A stretch of DNA of 22,500 bases from Haplosporangium gracile (GCA_015499985.1 JAAAUF010000660.1:1-22500); one strand, 5' to 3'; counted from the first letter of the stretch, positions 11,101 to 20,039 are shown. The notes: generated from the letters alone by a model not told the origin. Numbers and translations are program-made.

Positions 11101-12259
11101 AGGTTCATCATGTCACGTCTTGCTGACACGGTGGGCAAGGTCAATGGCGGGATGGATCAATTGGAACCCTCGATCGCGACGGATACGGTGCGCAAGTTTA
11201 TTATTCAGGACCTGTGTGATGTCTATGTCGAGTTTATCAAGCCTGTCCTTGTGTCTGAAGACCAAAAGTCCATCCAGCAGCGGGATAGTGTACTGAAGAT
11301 CCTGCAAACGTGTTTTGACGCGTCGTTGCGTATGATGCACCCCTTCATGCCCTTCGTCACCGAGGTATAAGTCGCTTTGAGTATTAAGTGTTACTATCTT
11401 TTAATGTGTTGTACATTGATTAACGCCTTCCATTTTCTCTCTTCTTGATTTAGGAATTGTGGCAAAGGATACTGCCAGAGTCTGCGGCTGGCTCTACCTC
11501 GATCATGGTTTCTTCCTTCCCTTCGCCCTCAGAACTCGACTCTTGGAGAGATGAGGCCGCCGAGAAGGACATGGAGGTACGAAAAAAAGGCAGTCAATAG
11601 CATTAACGCTGCACATCCATGTTCGTGGAGTCAAGCATCACTAACTCAGTTTCTTGACTTTTTTCCTCTCTGGTAATCTGTAGGTGGCGCTGGGAGTGAT
11701 CCAGGCATCACGATCTCTGCGTCAAAGCCATCAAGTGCCCATGTCCAAGGAGCTCCCCTTCATAGTCTGGACCAACGACAATTCCCTCCTCGCACCCGGA
11801 GGAGCGCTGCTCGAGAGTCAGTCTTCCCTCTCGCATTTCACGCGCTCCACTGACGATATCAAACTTGCTTCTTCTACCTCCAATGACTTGGTCGTGGACC
11901 CCTCGGTGATGGCTGTTCATATCATTAGCCCCGAGTTGAAGCTCCTGACACCGCTCTCTGCCATCAGGGACGCCATTGCCGAAGCGGTCGCTGCCGATGC
12001 CGCCAAGGCCGCTGAAAAAGCAGCGAATGCAGGAGGAGAGGGTAACAAGAAACAGGAACAGGAATTGAAGCGACTGAACAAGAAACTGGGCAACGTCCAA
12101 GTCGAACTGGAGAAGCTGGGGGTGAGGTTGGGCAGGCCCGAGTATTCGGAGAGGGTCCCCGAGAAGGTGCAGCAGCTTGATGCGAAGCGGAGAGCTGACC
12201 TTTTGGCGCAGGAGGAGCATCTCTTGACGACCATGCGGACTCTTGGCAATGGCTTTTAG
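8115..12259 (+). CDS. VARS2: Valyl-tRNA synthetase, probably mitochondrial
   Basis: Charges tRNA-Val with valine and hydrolyses mischarged Thr-tRNA. Ten exons: 8115-8276, 8365-8407, 8494-9091, 9184-9430, 9533-9652, 9759-9907, 9998-10104, 10214-11364, 11454-11576, 11684-12259. All are GT-AG and sum to 1,092 codons (1,091 aa). The N-terminus ([17 protein letters not shown], rich in Arg/Ser and nearly free of acidic residues for about 45 positions) looks like a mitochondrial presequence. Then come [10 protein letters not shown], the class I motif HIGH at 110-113, and [10 protein letters not shown]. The CP1 editing domain follows with [10 protein letters not shown] and [10 protein letters not shown], then [15 protein letters not shown], and KMSKS at 632-636. 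The last exon encodes the ValRS-specific C-terminal coiled coil ([16 protein letters not shown]). Nothing is missing or mutated in the catalytic motifs. Some fungi make cytosolic and mitochondrial ValRS from one gene, so a cytosolic role is also possible. Confidence 0.94.
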
Positions 12260-12463
12260 ATCATTTTTATATTTTGTTTGATAACGATTTTTATTTTTAT
12301 ATGGTTTGCTTTTCTGATTTTTCCGTTTGTGGGACAGAGGTGGTCCTCGCGTGAGAAGAAAAATCAACAAACAAACCAAGAGAGTTCAATGATGCATGTT
12401 GTTGTTTTGTTTCAATGTACGGATATTATTGATGGAAAAGTGGATAGCATGATAACATGGGTA

Positions 12464-12682
12464 CAGTCATACCTTCCCTATAGCATAATCTCCTATGGTA
12501 TATCCTATAGTAATTCCCTCCCCTATCGTATATTCTCTCAGAATCGGGTACATGATGATGGGTCACCCTTTGTTATTCTTTTTTATGGTTACACGGCGTA
12601 GAACACCTCCTTATAGTATAACCTTTCCTATAGTATACTGAGCTCTGCAGCAAAAGAGTATAGTGTAGGGGAGGTACGACTG
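12464..12682. mobile_element. 219-bp non-autonomous Tc1/mariner-type MITE
   Basis: Terminal inverted repeats begin CAGTCATACCTTCCCTA at the left and, on the opposite strand, CAGTCGTACCTCCCCTA at the right; 22 of the first 28 positions agree. Both ends are bounded by TA (12462-12463 and 12683-12684), the target duplication of Tc1/mariner/pogo elements, whose termini commonly start CAGT. The interior has no transposase and carries several CCTATAGTATA-like subterminal motifs on both sides, possible transposase-binding or folding elements. It lies 204 bp downstream of the ValRS stop codon and upstream of the BAG-domain gene. The element call rests on sequence structure; the superfamily is inferred. 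Confidence 0.75.
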
Positions 12683-13061
12683 TACAATGGGCGCGCTATG
12701 TTGTGTGTGTGCCTGACTAGTAGAGTGAGATCTTCTTTAGACCGGGCGAGAAGGGATGTTTTTTTTTATCTCCGGCGTGAACTCCCAAAAGAAGTCAAGC
12801 CGGGGGAGGGAGGATGACCTGTTCTATTTTGCACATGGGAGTGGTATTTTTTTCCTTCTTTCCGACGTCATTCTCAAAAGCGAGATCCTTCCCCCTTCCT
12901 ACAACGGTCTGCTTGCTTCTCGCACACCACCCACAAACAAAAAAAAAAAAGGATACAACAAACGCGCTTGTCCCCTCTTTTACTTTTTCTTTTTTCCCCC
13001 CTTTCTAGTTCATACAACATCCACCCCTTTCCTTGATCCACACGATCAACAACACACCAAA
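12683..13061 (+). promoter_or_regulatory. Promoter and pyrimidine-rich leader of the BAG-domain gene
   Basis: A 379-bp non-coding region between the MITE and the BAG-domain gene. Its last 150 bp are strongly pyrimidine-rich on the coding strand (around 12967-13030), with an A-tract at 12939-12950. The reading frame is open upstream but encodes low-complexity sequence, so I treat it as leader. Confidence 0.5.
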
Positions 13062-14222
13062 ATGGTCGCTGCATCAACACGCCAGAACCTGATCATCGCC
13101 GGATCAACCATCATCGGCCTGACAACCATCGGCGCCGTCGCCTACTTGCTCATCCAAGATGACCGCCGCACAAAGCACCTCCGTCTCATCAAAACCACCC
13201 AAAAGCAACTCTCATCCTCTCTTACCAAAATCGAATCCTCTCTCCAGTCCCTTCTCGAGGAGGATGTCCGTCTGGCTCAAGTCCGTACAAAGACCCTCCG
13301 TCAGCATCCTATCTACCCTTCCGACCCACATGTTCACTTGCCAAGCTTAGGACTGATCAATGACCAGGATAAGAAGGAGTTGGGCGAGGATATTCAGGAG
13401 ACGGAGGAGGAGTTGATCCGGGAACGGAGTTCTGAGCTGGGCTTTGCGAAGGATCCGGCAAAGGTTAGGCAAGGGTACAAGAAGCTTGATTTCTTGGTCC
13501 AGTCGATTAATGAGCGGTTGTTGAGGTTGCTTGAAGGATTGGATGCGGTTTCGCCGAGAGAGCTGATGGATATGGGGGATGGGTTTGGAGGAATCGCCTT
13601 GGCGAATGGACTGGGGGTACAGGCGTTTGAGAAGGTGAGAAAGAGGAAGAGGGCGGATATTGCGAAGATTCAAAAGTTGATGGGTCAGATGGATAAGTTG
13701 GCCGGGAGCTTCAAGGATCGCCTTGTAGCTGTTGAGATCTATGAGAAGAAGGCTGCTGAGGCTGAGGCCGAGGCCAAGGAGCAAACTACGCTTGCCGCTG
13801 CCAAGGAGGCCGAGGAGAAGAAGAGGGAACAGGAACACAAGGAGCAGGAGGTGAACGGACACGTCGCACCTGCAGTCGCAGCATTGGTCCAGGAGAGCGT
13901 CTCGTTCGCCGAGATCGCCAAGCACAACATCCCCGAGCCCGAGATCTTGGTCCCAACAGAAGATCTTGAAAAGATGAAGGAAGGCGTTTCGTTCGCCGAC
14001 GTCGTTGCTGCCCACAAGGAGGAAGAAGAGATTGTGGAGATCAAGGACGAGGCTGTGTTGGCTCAGACTGAGGATCTTGAAAAGATGAAGGAGGGTATCC
14101 TGTTCTCTGAGGTTGCCTCTCATCACATCGAGGAGTCTGCTGTTCAAGAGGAAGAGGCCAAGGTTGATGTTGCTGCTCCCACTGAGGAAGTCCTTGCTGT
14201 TGAAGTTGCCGCCGCCCTTTAA
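13062..14222 (+). CDS. Membrane-anchored BAG-domain protein (Snl1-like)
   Basis: A single-exon gene of 386 aa. BAG domains bind the Hsp70 ATPase domain and speed nucleotide release; yeast Snl1 does this from the ER/nuclear membrane. Residues about 9-31 form one membrane helix (NLIIAGSTIIGLTTIGAVAYLL) followed by the basic DDRRTK. Residues 40-65 look like coiled coil. Residues about 136-220 match a BAG three-helix bundle: LDFLVQSINERLLRLLEGLDAV, then a Gly-rich loop, then RKRKRADIAKIQKLMGQMDKL. An Ala/Glu/Lys-rich helix (about 225-265) leads to a tail with three related segments, described separately. The start was chosen for its A-rich context (caccaaaATGG) just ahead of the helix. The BAG assignment is by pattern and hydropathy. 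The tail is longer than that of yeast Snl1 (159 aa in all). Confidence 0.72.
   Translation: MVAASTRQNLIIAGSTIIGLTTIGAVAYLLIQDDRRTKHLRLIKTTQKQLSSSLTKIESSLQSLLEEDVRLAQVRTKTLRQHPIYPSDPHVHLPSLGLINDQDKKELGEDIQETEEELIRERSSELGFAKDPAKVRQGYKKLDFLVQSINERLLRLLEGLDAVSPRELMDMGDGFGGIALANGLGVQAFEKVRKRKRADIAKIQKLMGQMDKLAGSFKDRLVAVEIYEKKAAEAEAEAKEQTTLAAAKEAEEKKREQEHKEQEVNGHVAPAVAALVQESVSFAEIAKHNIPEPEILVPTEDLEKMKEGVSFADVVAAHKEEEEIVEIKDEAVLAQTEDLEKMKEGILFSEVASHHIEESAVQEEEAKVDVAAPTEEVLAVEVAAAL
13894..14130 (+). repeat. Tandem degenerate repeat in the BAG protein tail
   Basis: The tail repeats a short hydrophobic motif three times, SFAEIAKH, SFADVVAAH and LFSEVASHH. The last two are each preceded by an identical TEDLEKMKEG block; at DNA level gatcttgaaaagatgaagga occurs in both. 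The spacing is about 36 residues. It looks like duplicated short binding motifs in a disordered acidic tail. Confidence 0.8.
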
Positions 14223-14463
14223 AAAACACATCACTTTTCTTTTACTCCTTATTCTTCACCTTACCTCATCTCACACACACACACCACACCCCTTTTTCAT
14301 AGTACTTTGTCGATATGTTCATTGTTTTTTCGTCTATTCCTCTGTACATAAACTGTTGATTTACGCGTTTTCTTTACCCAAACAAAAACGAACGCTTCTT
14401 CTGCTTTTGCCTCTGCTTCTGCTTGTGTTTTTGTTTCTGCTGCATCTTCGTCATCTTCTCACC
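14223..14463. other. Intergenic, 3' region of the BAG gene
   Basis: This stretch holds CT-rich and CA-rich low-complexity sequence (a short CA run near 14275-14285) between the BAG gene stop and the end of the convergent F-box pseudogene. I see no gene and no canonical AATAAA. Confidence 0.6.
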
Positions 14464-16490
14464 TCAGGTTCTTAACAATAGCAATGCCTCCATCTCTCTC
14501 TCCAGGACAGCAGCCTCTTCTTCCTGCTCCAGTTGCAGAATCCTCTGTCTCGCCCTCAGGTCCGCCAGCTTCTGGGTCAAAGTATCTCAACTCAACCGAA
14601 GCATAACCAATCGTTCACACTGCGCGATCTGGGCCGCCAACTGGGCATTGAATCGCATCTCTGCTCTATTTGGACGGCACGGCGGTGGCGTCGGTTTTTG
14701 CTTGTCCTTTCGTGTTCGAATCCGAATTCGTGTCCGTTTCCGTTGTTGAAGTTGTTGTTGTTGCAGGGAGTCCGACGATGAGAAAGAAGAAGAGGAGGGG
14801 GAGGAAGAGAAGGACGGAGAGGAGTCGAAACATACGAAGCGCAAGGGTCGGTCAAAGTAGGTGAAGTCGTCCGGGTAGATGGTATCCGGGTCGCAACCGA
14901 TATTTTTGAGGTTCTCGTACATTTCAAAGACGATCATTTGGGTCATGAACATCTTGTGGTCCTTGTGTGGGTTATGTTGTTCCTCTTCTGAGAACGATAT
15001 GTTGTCGTCTTCATTCCTGTTCCTGGTGCTGCTGGTGGTAGTGATGGTAGTCTAGTGGCGTTGGTGGTGGCGGTACTGGTGAAGAAGAGACTCTGAAGCC
15101 GTTGCTTACTCGCCATCCAAATCGTCTTCCGCCTCGCAGCCTCCGATTTGCGATACCTTCACCCTAAACAACCCGCCAAATCAATTACCAGAAGTGTCTG
15201 GATCCCCAAGACCGTCAATTTCTCTAACGTCCCTGCACACGCCCAGGCCTCCTTCCTCGGATCCACGGTTCCCTCTCCTTCTTCATCAGCCTTTCTCTCC
15301 AGAGAAGAGCCCTTGAGCGAACTGTATAGAAACTGTCTGTTCCGCCTGCGGACCCACAAGGTCGGAATAGACGCGTCGTAGGCGTGAACAGGTCGTGAGG
15401 ACAGACCGGAGCCAGGGGGTTGGATCACAGGGGTGGCCATAAAAGTCTGAGATCTAAATTTCTAGGCCCTGAAGGATGTTGTAACCAAAGGGGTGTGGCG
15501 TGGATGGCGTCGGTGAGGAAGGGGGTTATGGTTGTGAGGTGCAGGTGAAGGCGGGTGAGACCTTGCGGGTGGTCGCATTTTGAACGAGGGGCGATAATTT
15601 CTGGGTGGACGAGGTAAAGTATCTGGTCGTCGTTCATCGGTGGGATCGATGAATGAGCCTTGGCGGACATGGATCTCTAAAGACTTGAGTTTGGACGGCC
15701 GTGGAAGGAGGCGGAGGAAGTTGGTCTTGCTGGCGGTGGCGAGAAGGGCACGGGCCTCGTGCAAATTGGCGGTAAGGAGCTTCCCATAAAGACATCCAAC
15801 CTTAACCGCCTCAAGCATGGCATGAACGCGACTAAATCCAGCGTCGTATCATCCTCTTCCGAAGACGACACCAGCTTCAACTGTACATCCTCCACCGGCA
15901 ACACTCCCATCATCGTTTCCAACATCTCTTCGTTATCATCCTGGGATAGCTTTAACTCCTCCCGACTAGTAGATCCAAGTCCCAATGTCCTAAGGCTCGG
16001 ATTCGCCCGACACAATGCCTACAAATCGGCCCACTCAACCTTCCACCCATCAAGCACCAAAACCCTCAACTGCGTCAACTTCTTCATCATCTCCAAACAC
16101 TCCCCCCTCAACAAATTCCCTCCTCTCCTAGAACTACAACCTACCTTGGTCCAAACAAACTCCTCCAACCTCAGACCTTTTTCCAAAACTCCACGCATCT
16201 GACTCTCACTTATCCCACACCTCGACTTGAGTACCACAAGATTCTGTAGCCCCTCAAACTCGCTCGTCCAGAAATTCTGACTATCGACAAAGATCCTGTA
16301 CCGATGTGGTTGTGAGTGGACCAAGTGTCCCGTGAACTGGCGTTGACGTACGGAATGGTGGACATGGAAGAGGAGGACGAGAGCGGGTGTACACCAAGTT
16401 TTGGAGACCAGGGAACAGGTGAGGATGTCGTTTTGGGTAGAACGCGATTTCTTGGTCGTCGAATTCGAGCAACTGGCTACCGTTAGCTGA
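14464..16490 (-). pseudogene. Decayed F-box/leucine-rich-repeat-type gene
   Basis: Pieces of one protein run colinearly on the minus strand but in changing frames. The 5' end gives an F-box-like block (LEFDDQEIAFY, then out of frame TQNDILTCSLVSKTWCTPAL). Next come leucine-rich segments (LRTLGLGS, MPCLRRLRLDVF, KLKSLEIHV, GTLEKLTVLGIQ) and a Gln/Ser-rich, basic C-terminus ending in a coiled coil. Breaks I can place: frameshift near 16437; in-frame TAG at 16021-16019; frameshifts near 15790, 15630 and 15450; a stop at 15161-15159 with a frame change just beyond; frameshift near 15010; in-frame TGA at 14589-14587, after which the coil (LADLRARQRILQLEQEEE) continues to a TGA at 14464. No convincing ATG is seen at the 5' end. 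F-box proteins recruit substrates to SCF ubiquitin ligases, and this copy cannot encode one. Introns could explain one or two breaks, not all. Confidence 0.8.
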
Positions 16491-17282
16491 CCTTATTATT
16501 TTCAGCGCGAATGCGTGTTAAGTGTATTAGTGCTTTACTTTCGAGAATCCCAAAGACAGCAACAACTGAGAGTGCAACAAGCACTCTACCCCTCGTATCG
16601 AATCCCCTCTTTGTTTTCGCGTTGTAGTCTTTGTTCATTTAAGGGGTTCAAATATATCTGCCACGAACAAAGCCTAGAAGCTAGAACCATCTCCACGCCT
16701 AGATTTTCTTTCTCTAGTCTCTGAGTCCAACGGAAATCATTGGATCAACGTCTCCGACCATCCTCCGCACCGATCCTTGTTCTTCTCAATCCCTCTCATC
16801 CTTGTATACTTCTCCGAGTACCTTTTCTATCTCTTTCCTTTTGTTTCAATCTGCTCTATCGTTATCTCTTGTTATGGTCTTTATCATTGCCTTCTTGTCA
16901 TGTCCTTTTCTGATAGGACCATTTCCTGTCTCGAATCATATCTATGGATAATCTTCATCCATCTTGTTCTGTCTTGTCCTTTGTGCTGTACCCGCTTGTC
17001 TTTATTATGTAAACCCCCATCATAGCTTTCATAAAACCTCAGTCTGCAGCTCACAATTATCCATAAAGCATACTGGTCTACCTTCTTGCTACTCCTGCTC
17101 TCTCGACTGCATGTCCGTTCGTGATAGAAATCCCTAATGGTAGGGAAATGGAAAAACCTTTATCGCCAACAGAGACAGAGTCGATGAGAGTAATCATGAG
17201 TAAAAGAGAATGAAAGAGAATGAAAGAGAATGAAAGAGGATGAAAGAGCATGTCAATTCTCCACATCATTGAGCCTCTTTTG
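16491..17282. other. 792-bp gap without a recognisable gene
   Basis: The stretch is T/C-rich on the plus strand around 16,750-17,040. It contains only short ORFs with low-complexity, Leu/Phe/Cys-rich translations and no domain I recognise. The only ordered element is a decamer repeat at its right end. Confidence 0.55.
17201..17250. repeat. Five-copy decamer tandem repeat
   Basis: Five head-to-tail copies of a 10-bp unit, consensus TGAAAGAGAA; two internal copies are identical and the others carry one or two substitutions. It lies about 33 bp past the stop codon of the minus-strand 644-aa gene, so it would fall in that gene's 3' untranslated region. Confidence 0.85.
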
Positions 17283-19696
17283 TCAAGCACTCTCCGTCAA
17301 TCTCCTTCGAGAGGCTGGCCGAAGAGAACGCGACGCAGGGGCAGTTCGAGGGAACACGCTAACAGACCTTACCCGTTTTTTAGTTGGCGTGAAAAGACTA
17401 GGCGTGGCTGGTCTCAGTGATGGCGAGTTAGGTGGGGTATACATCTTGCTGTGGGCTCTCTTCCGCAAAACATCCTCCCCGAACTCTACCATGTGAGCCT
17501 ACAAATAAACAGAGCAAGGATCACATAAGAAAGTGAAGGGCTCAACGAGCAAAAAAGCAGAAAGGTACAATACAGCATAAACCCTCACCTTGTATCGAAA
17601 CAGAATTGAAAGCGATGAGCCCGACAGGAACTCACTCATCTCAAACTCGTTGGAGGGCAAACAGACCTTGCCTAGGGCTTCGGATACACCATAAACGTCT
17701 TCAATGGCACGCATACCATAGATCTTGCCGCAAAGACCGTGCGCATCAATGAACAGCACTGTCTTCTGTGAGCCCGTGCATGAAAGGATGCTGCGATTGA
17801 TCCTCATAACCTTCCTAGATTGCTCCCTGAGAGTAGCTTGTCCCACATGCAAAGGTTTGTGCTCATTCACTGAGCATTCAATGTAGTGGACCTCGCCTCC
17901 CGAGACCTCCTTTGCCAACACCAAAGTGTCGGTTTTCCTGCCGCCTGACTGCGTTACTGTGCCGAAGAGAAGCTCGTTTGTATGCATGTCTTCCTTTGTC
18001 GCGATCGATGCAATCTCACCAGTGTTAACAATGATGCAAGTCTTAGTGAACAGAATCCTCCAGATATGTGACCAATAAGCAACACATTCCGTCTCAGAGT
18101 TCTTGTTCTCGAACTGACCAGAGCCCATCACCACGCAACTAAAGTAGTGAATAATATCAAACGAAGTGTCAGAATGAGGGCATAATAAGGCAGACAAGCA
18201 TGACAATCAAGGATAGATATCATAATTCAAAAAGCAAACGGGACATACAAAAAATGCAGGATTTGGTACACTTGTCGCGACATCGCAAGATCCACCTTCT
18301 CTTCCTTGGTGACCCAACTTCCGTCCCGCTCGCACAGAACAAGCTCAGCCAAGCGCAGTTCCACCTCTTGTTGCAGGAAGTTCAGATCATAGTCGTTTTT
18401 GGCAAAGCTCTCCTGCAGAGGCGAAAGAACTTTCGCCAGAATCGGCAGGGCGACCTCCTTCAGTGTCACTTGGCTCGCAATTCGCGTAATCAGACTGGAG
18501 CCGAATACGTTGGAGGCATCTTTCACAGTGGCGGAGACTATGCAGGATAGGGCGACACTAAATGTAATCAAATGGAGTAGATAAAGCCGTCAGTTGTCAG
18601 CAATTAAAATGATGACCAAATCTGTAGCTTAATCAAGAGCGTACTTACTATACGTCCTTGAGATCATGCAGCTGTGCATCATTTCCAGAGAGCACCCTGT
18701 GAGCATACGCAACAAGTCTGTTCAAATTTTTCGAAAGGATGTCTGTTGGCACTTGTGGTGCCTCATCCGTGAAACCTTGAGCCTGAAAAACAAAGTGCAT
18801 CTTGAAAAAAGGTGAGAAGTTGATCTTAACGAAGACAGGAGAATAAGCGAACACCGGCAAGCAAAAAGCAAAGCACCATAGCCATACCTTTCGAAATATG
18901 TGTCTGAAAAATGGCAACAACGGCGAGTCTTTAAATAGACGAAGCGCATTTTCGTAGGCTTTAGATCGGGATGGTTCAATTGAACTATCATCTTCTTCCT
19001 CGTCCTCTCCTTCGTCTACCATTTCGGATCCGTCCTCGTTGTCTACATCAACAGCAATAACAATGTCATCATCCACTGTCAATACTGCTGACGGTGCTGC
19101 TGCCGACGTTGCTGCTAATGACGGTGATGACGACAGTGAGGTTCCAGTATTCTAGCAATGAACAGGCTTGATTGTCAGTATTATGGGCTAATTTAAAGTA
19201 TAACCGACAAAGAGAGAAGTAAGCTCACCCTCACCTGGTTATGCAAATTTAAGCCTTGCAGAATCACTTCCGACTGGAAAACAGATTCCTGAATGGTGAT
19301 CGACTTGGCATTTGCGAGGCACCTGAGGAATGCACGTCCATCTTGCGATACCAAATGCGTGAGGAGGTCCTTACAAAAGGCTCTGAGTCCAAGGTTGAGG
19401 CTCCGCTTCTTGCACAAGATCGAGAGGCCTTCCAAAAAGGCACCGATATCGATGTATCCTGCAGCATAATAGAGCTCTGGAAGCCATTGGCCAGGTTCTG
19501 TTTCGGCGAAGTACGTCGTCCGGAGCTGCCATTTGGTGGCATCCTCTATTTTCTTGAGGCCCTTCACATACTCCGTGGGTTGATAATTCTTGGGTGTCTG
19601 GCTCTGCATTGTTGGTCGAGGACCAGAGGGCACGATGTTCATTTTGGCAGTTCGAGACAAACGAACGTTTGAGTTTTTTCTGTCCAAATGTCCCAT
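17283..19696 (-). CDS. Lineage-specific protein with possible PD-(D/E)XK-like core
   Basis: I do not recognise a named family. Six exons, 19696-19235, 19151-18888, 18782-18649, 18557-18249, 18138-17589 and 17498-17283, join with GT-AG introns in consistent phase to give 644 aa with no stops, so the gene looks intact. The N-terminal third is helical (KWQLRTTYFAETEPGQWLPE). Residues about 185-210 are Asp/Glu-rich. The middle is helical (ASQVTLKEVALPILAKVL; NFLQQEVELRLAELVLCE). Around 407-510, a helix with Glu407 is followed by GGRKTDTLVL (Asp460) and EVHYIECS (Glu477-Cys-Ser479), then REQSRKVMRINRSIL. That resembles a PD-(D/E)XK fold with Lys replaced by Ser, so it may be an inactive or divergent nuclease; this is inference. 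The last 71 residues are basic and full of TP/SP sites (TPTKKRVRS), suggesting a nuclear, possibly phosphorylated tail. It lies between two pseudogenes of expanded families. Confidence 0.7.
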
Positions 19697-19757
19697 CGTT
19701 TGTAAAGTTTTTTGAATAGGTCAAAGCTTTGACTCATTTTTCCCTTTAGTAGAGATA

Positions 19758-19773
19758 CGTCACCGAAGTGACG
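19758..19773. promoter_or_regulatory. Inverted CGTCAC/GTGACG palindrome upstream of the 644-aa gene
   Basis: CGTCAC and GTGACG form a perfect 6-bp inverted repeat around CGAA, 62 bp upstream of the start codon of the 644-aa gene, on the promoter side. Each arm contains the CGTCA half-site of bZIP (ATF/CREB-type) factors, though the spacing differs from the standard 8-bp site. A regulatory role is inferred. Confidence 0.4.
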
Positions 19774-19883
19774 AGGACGTGGTTACTGTTACTGGTTTAT
19801 GTTAAGAATCACGCACCACAGTGTAATGTAAAGTCGTCTTTTCGTTCTCCATTTTTTTTTTCCTTAGGATCCGTGAGCCGGGT

Positions 19884-20039
19884 ATGCCTGGACCTCGCCT
19901 GGGTCCGGCATCTGATTAATTCTTGGCAAGTCCGCCATCAGTGCATGCCGCCTAGTCGTTCCGGGCATGCATAAGGTAGGTGCACAGGGTGTTGCTTGAC
20001 CATGTCTCTTCCACCCCTTGGTGGGAGAGTAGGCGAGCC
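19884..20039. other. GC-rich island with three strong hairpins
   Basis: Three stems occur within 156 bp of non-coding sequence. Stem 1 is 19884-19911: ATGCC and GGACC (separated by one bulged T) pair with GGTCC and GGCAT around a 7-nt loop. Stem 2 is 19942-19971: TGCATGCC with GGCATGCA, 14-nt loop. Stem 3 is 20016-20039: CTCTTCCACC with GGTGGGAGAG, CCTT loop, one T-G wobble. The base composition is clearly richer in G+C than the flanks. There is no ORF with a recognisable product and no tRNA, 5S or snRNA consensus that I can identify. It lies between the 644-aa gene's promoter side and the Crinkler-like pseudogene. It could be a structured non-coding RNA or part of a mobile element. Confidence 0.5.

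Noticed and set aside
11708..12379. 223-codon minus-strand ORF over the ValRS coiled coil
   Set aside because: Antisense to the last ValRS exon, where KMSKS-containing synthetase architecture clearly sets the coding strand.
12756..13061. N-terminal extension of the BAG-domain ORF by about 100 codons
   Set aside because: The extension is low-complexity Phe/Lys/Pro sequence from T-, A- and C-runs. The ATG at 13062 has a good context and directly precedes the membrane helix.
13347..14234. 295-codon minus-strand ORF
   Set aside because: Fully antisense to the BAG-domain gene. Leu-rich runs are the complement of Glu/Lys-rich codons.
14713..14722. GTTCGAATCC-like tRNA B-box
   Set aside because: No matching A-box or cloverleaf nearby. 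The sequence is part of the Arg-Ile-Arg-encoding repeat of the F-box pseudogene.
15050..15110. A short intron (GTAAGC...CTAG) within the F-box pseudogene
   Set aside because: Splicing here is possible and would join two fragments, but the sequence between also reads through in frame with the upstream part, so I count only one break in this area and leave splicing undecided.
14464..16490. Several separate small genes instead of one F-box pseudogene
   Set aside because: The fragments are colinear, on one strand, and join as F-box, leucine-rich part and coil. None has its own convincing start.
16777..17025. Plus-strand ORF with membrane-like Phe/Leu/Cys-rich translation
   Set aside because: Starts at a non-ATG codon, arises from T/C-rich sequence, and shows no splice context or family resemblance.
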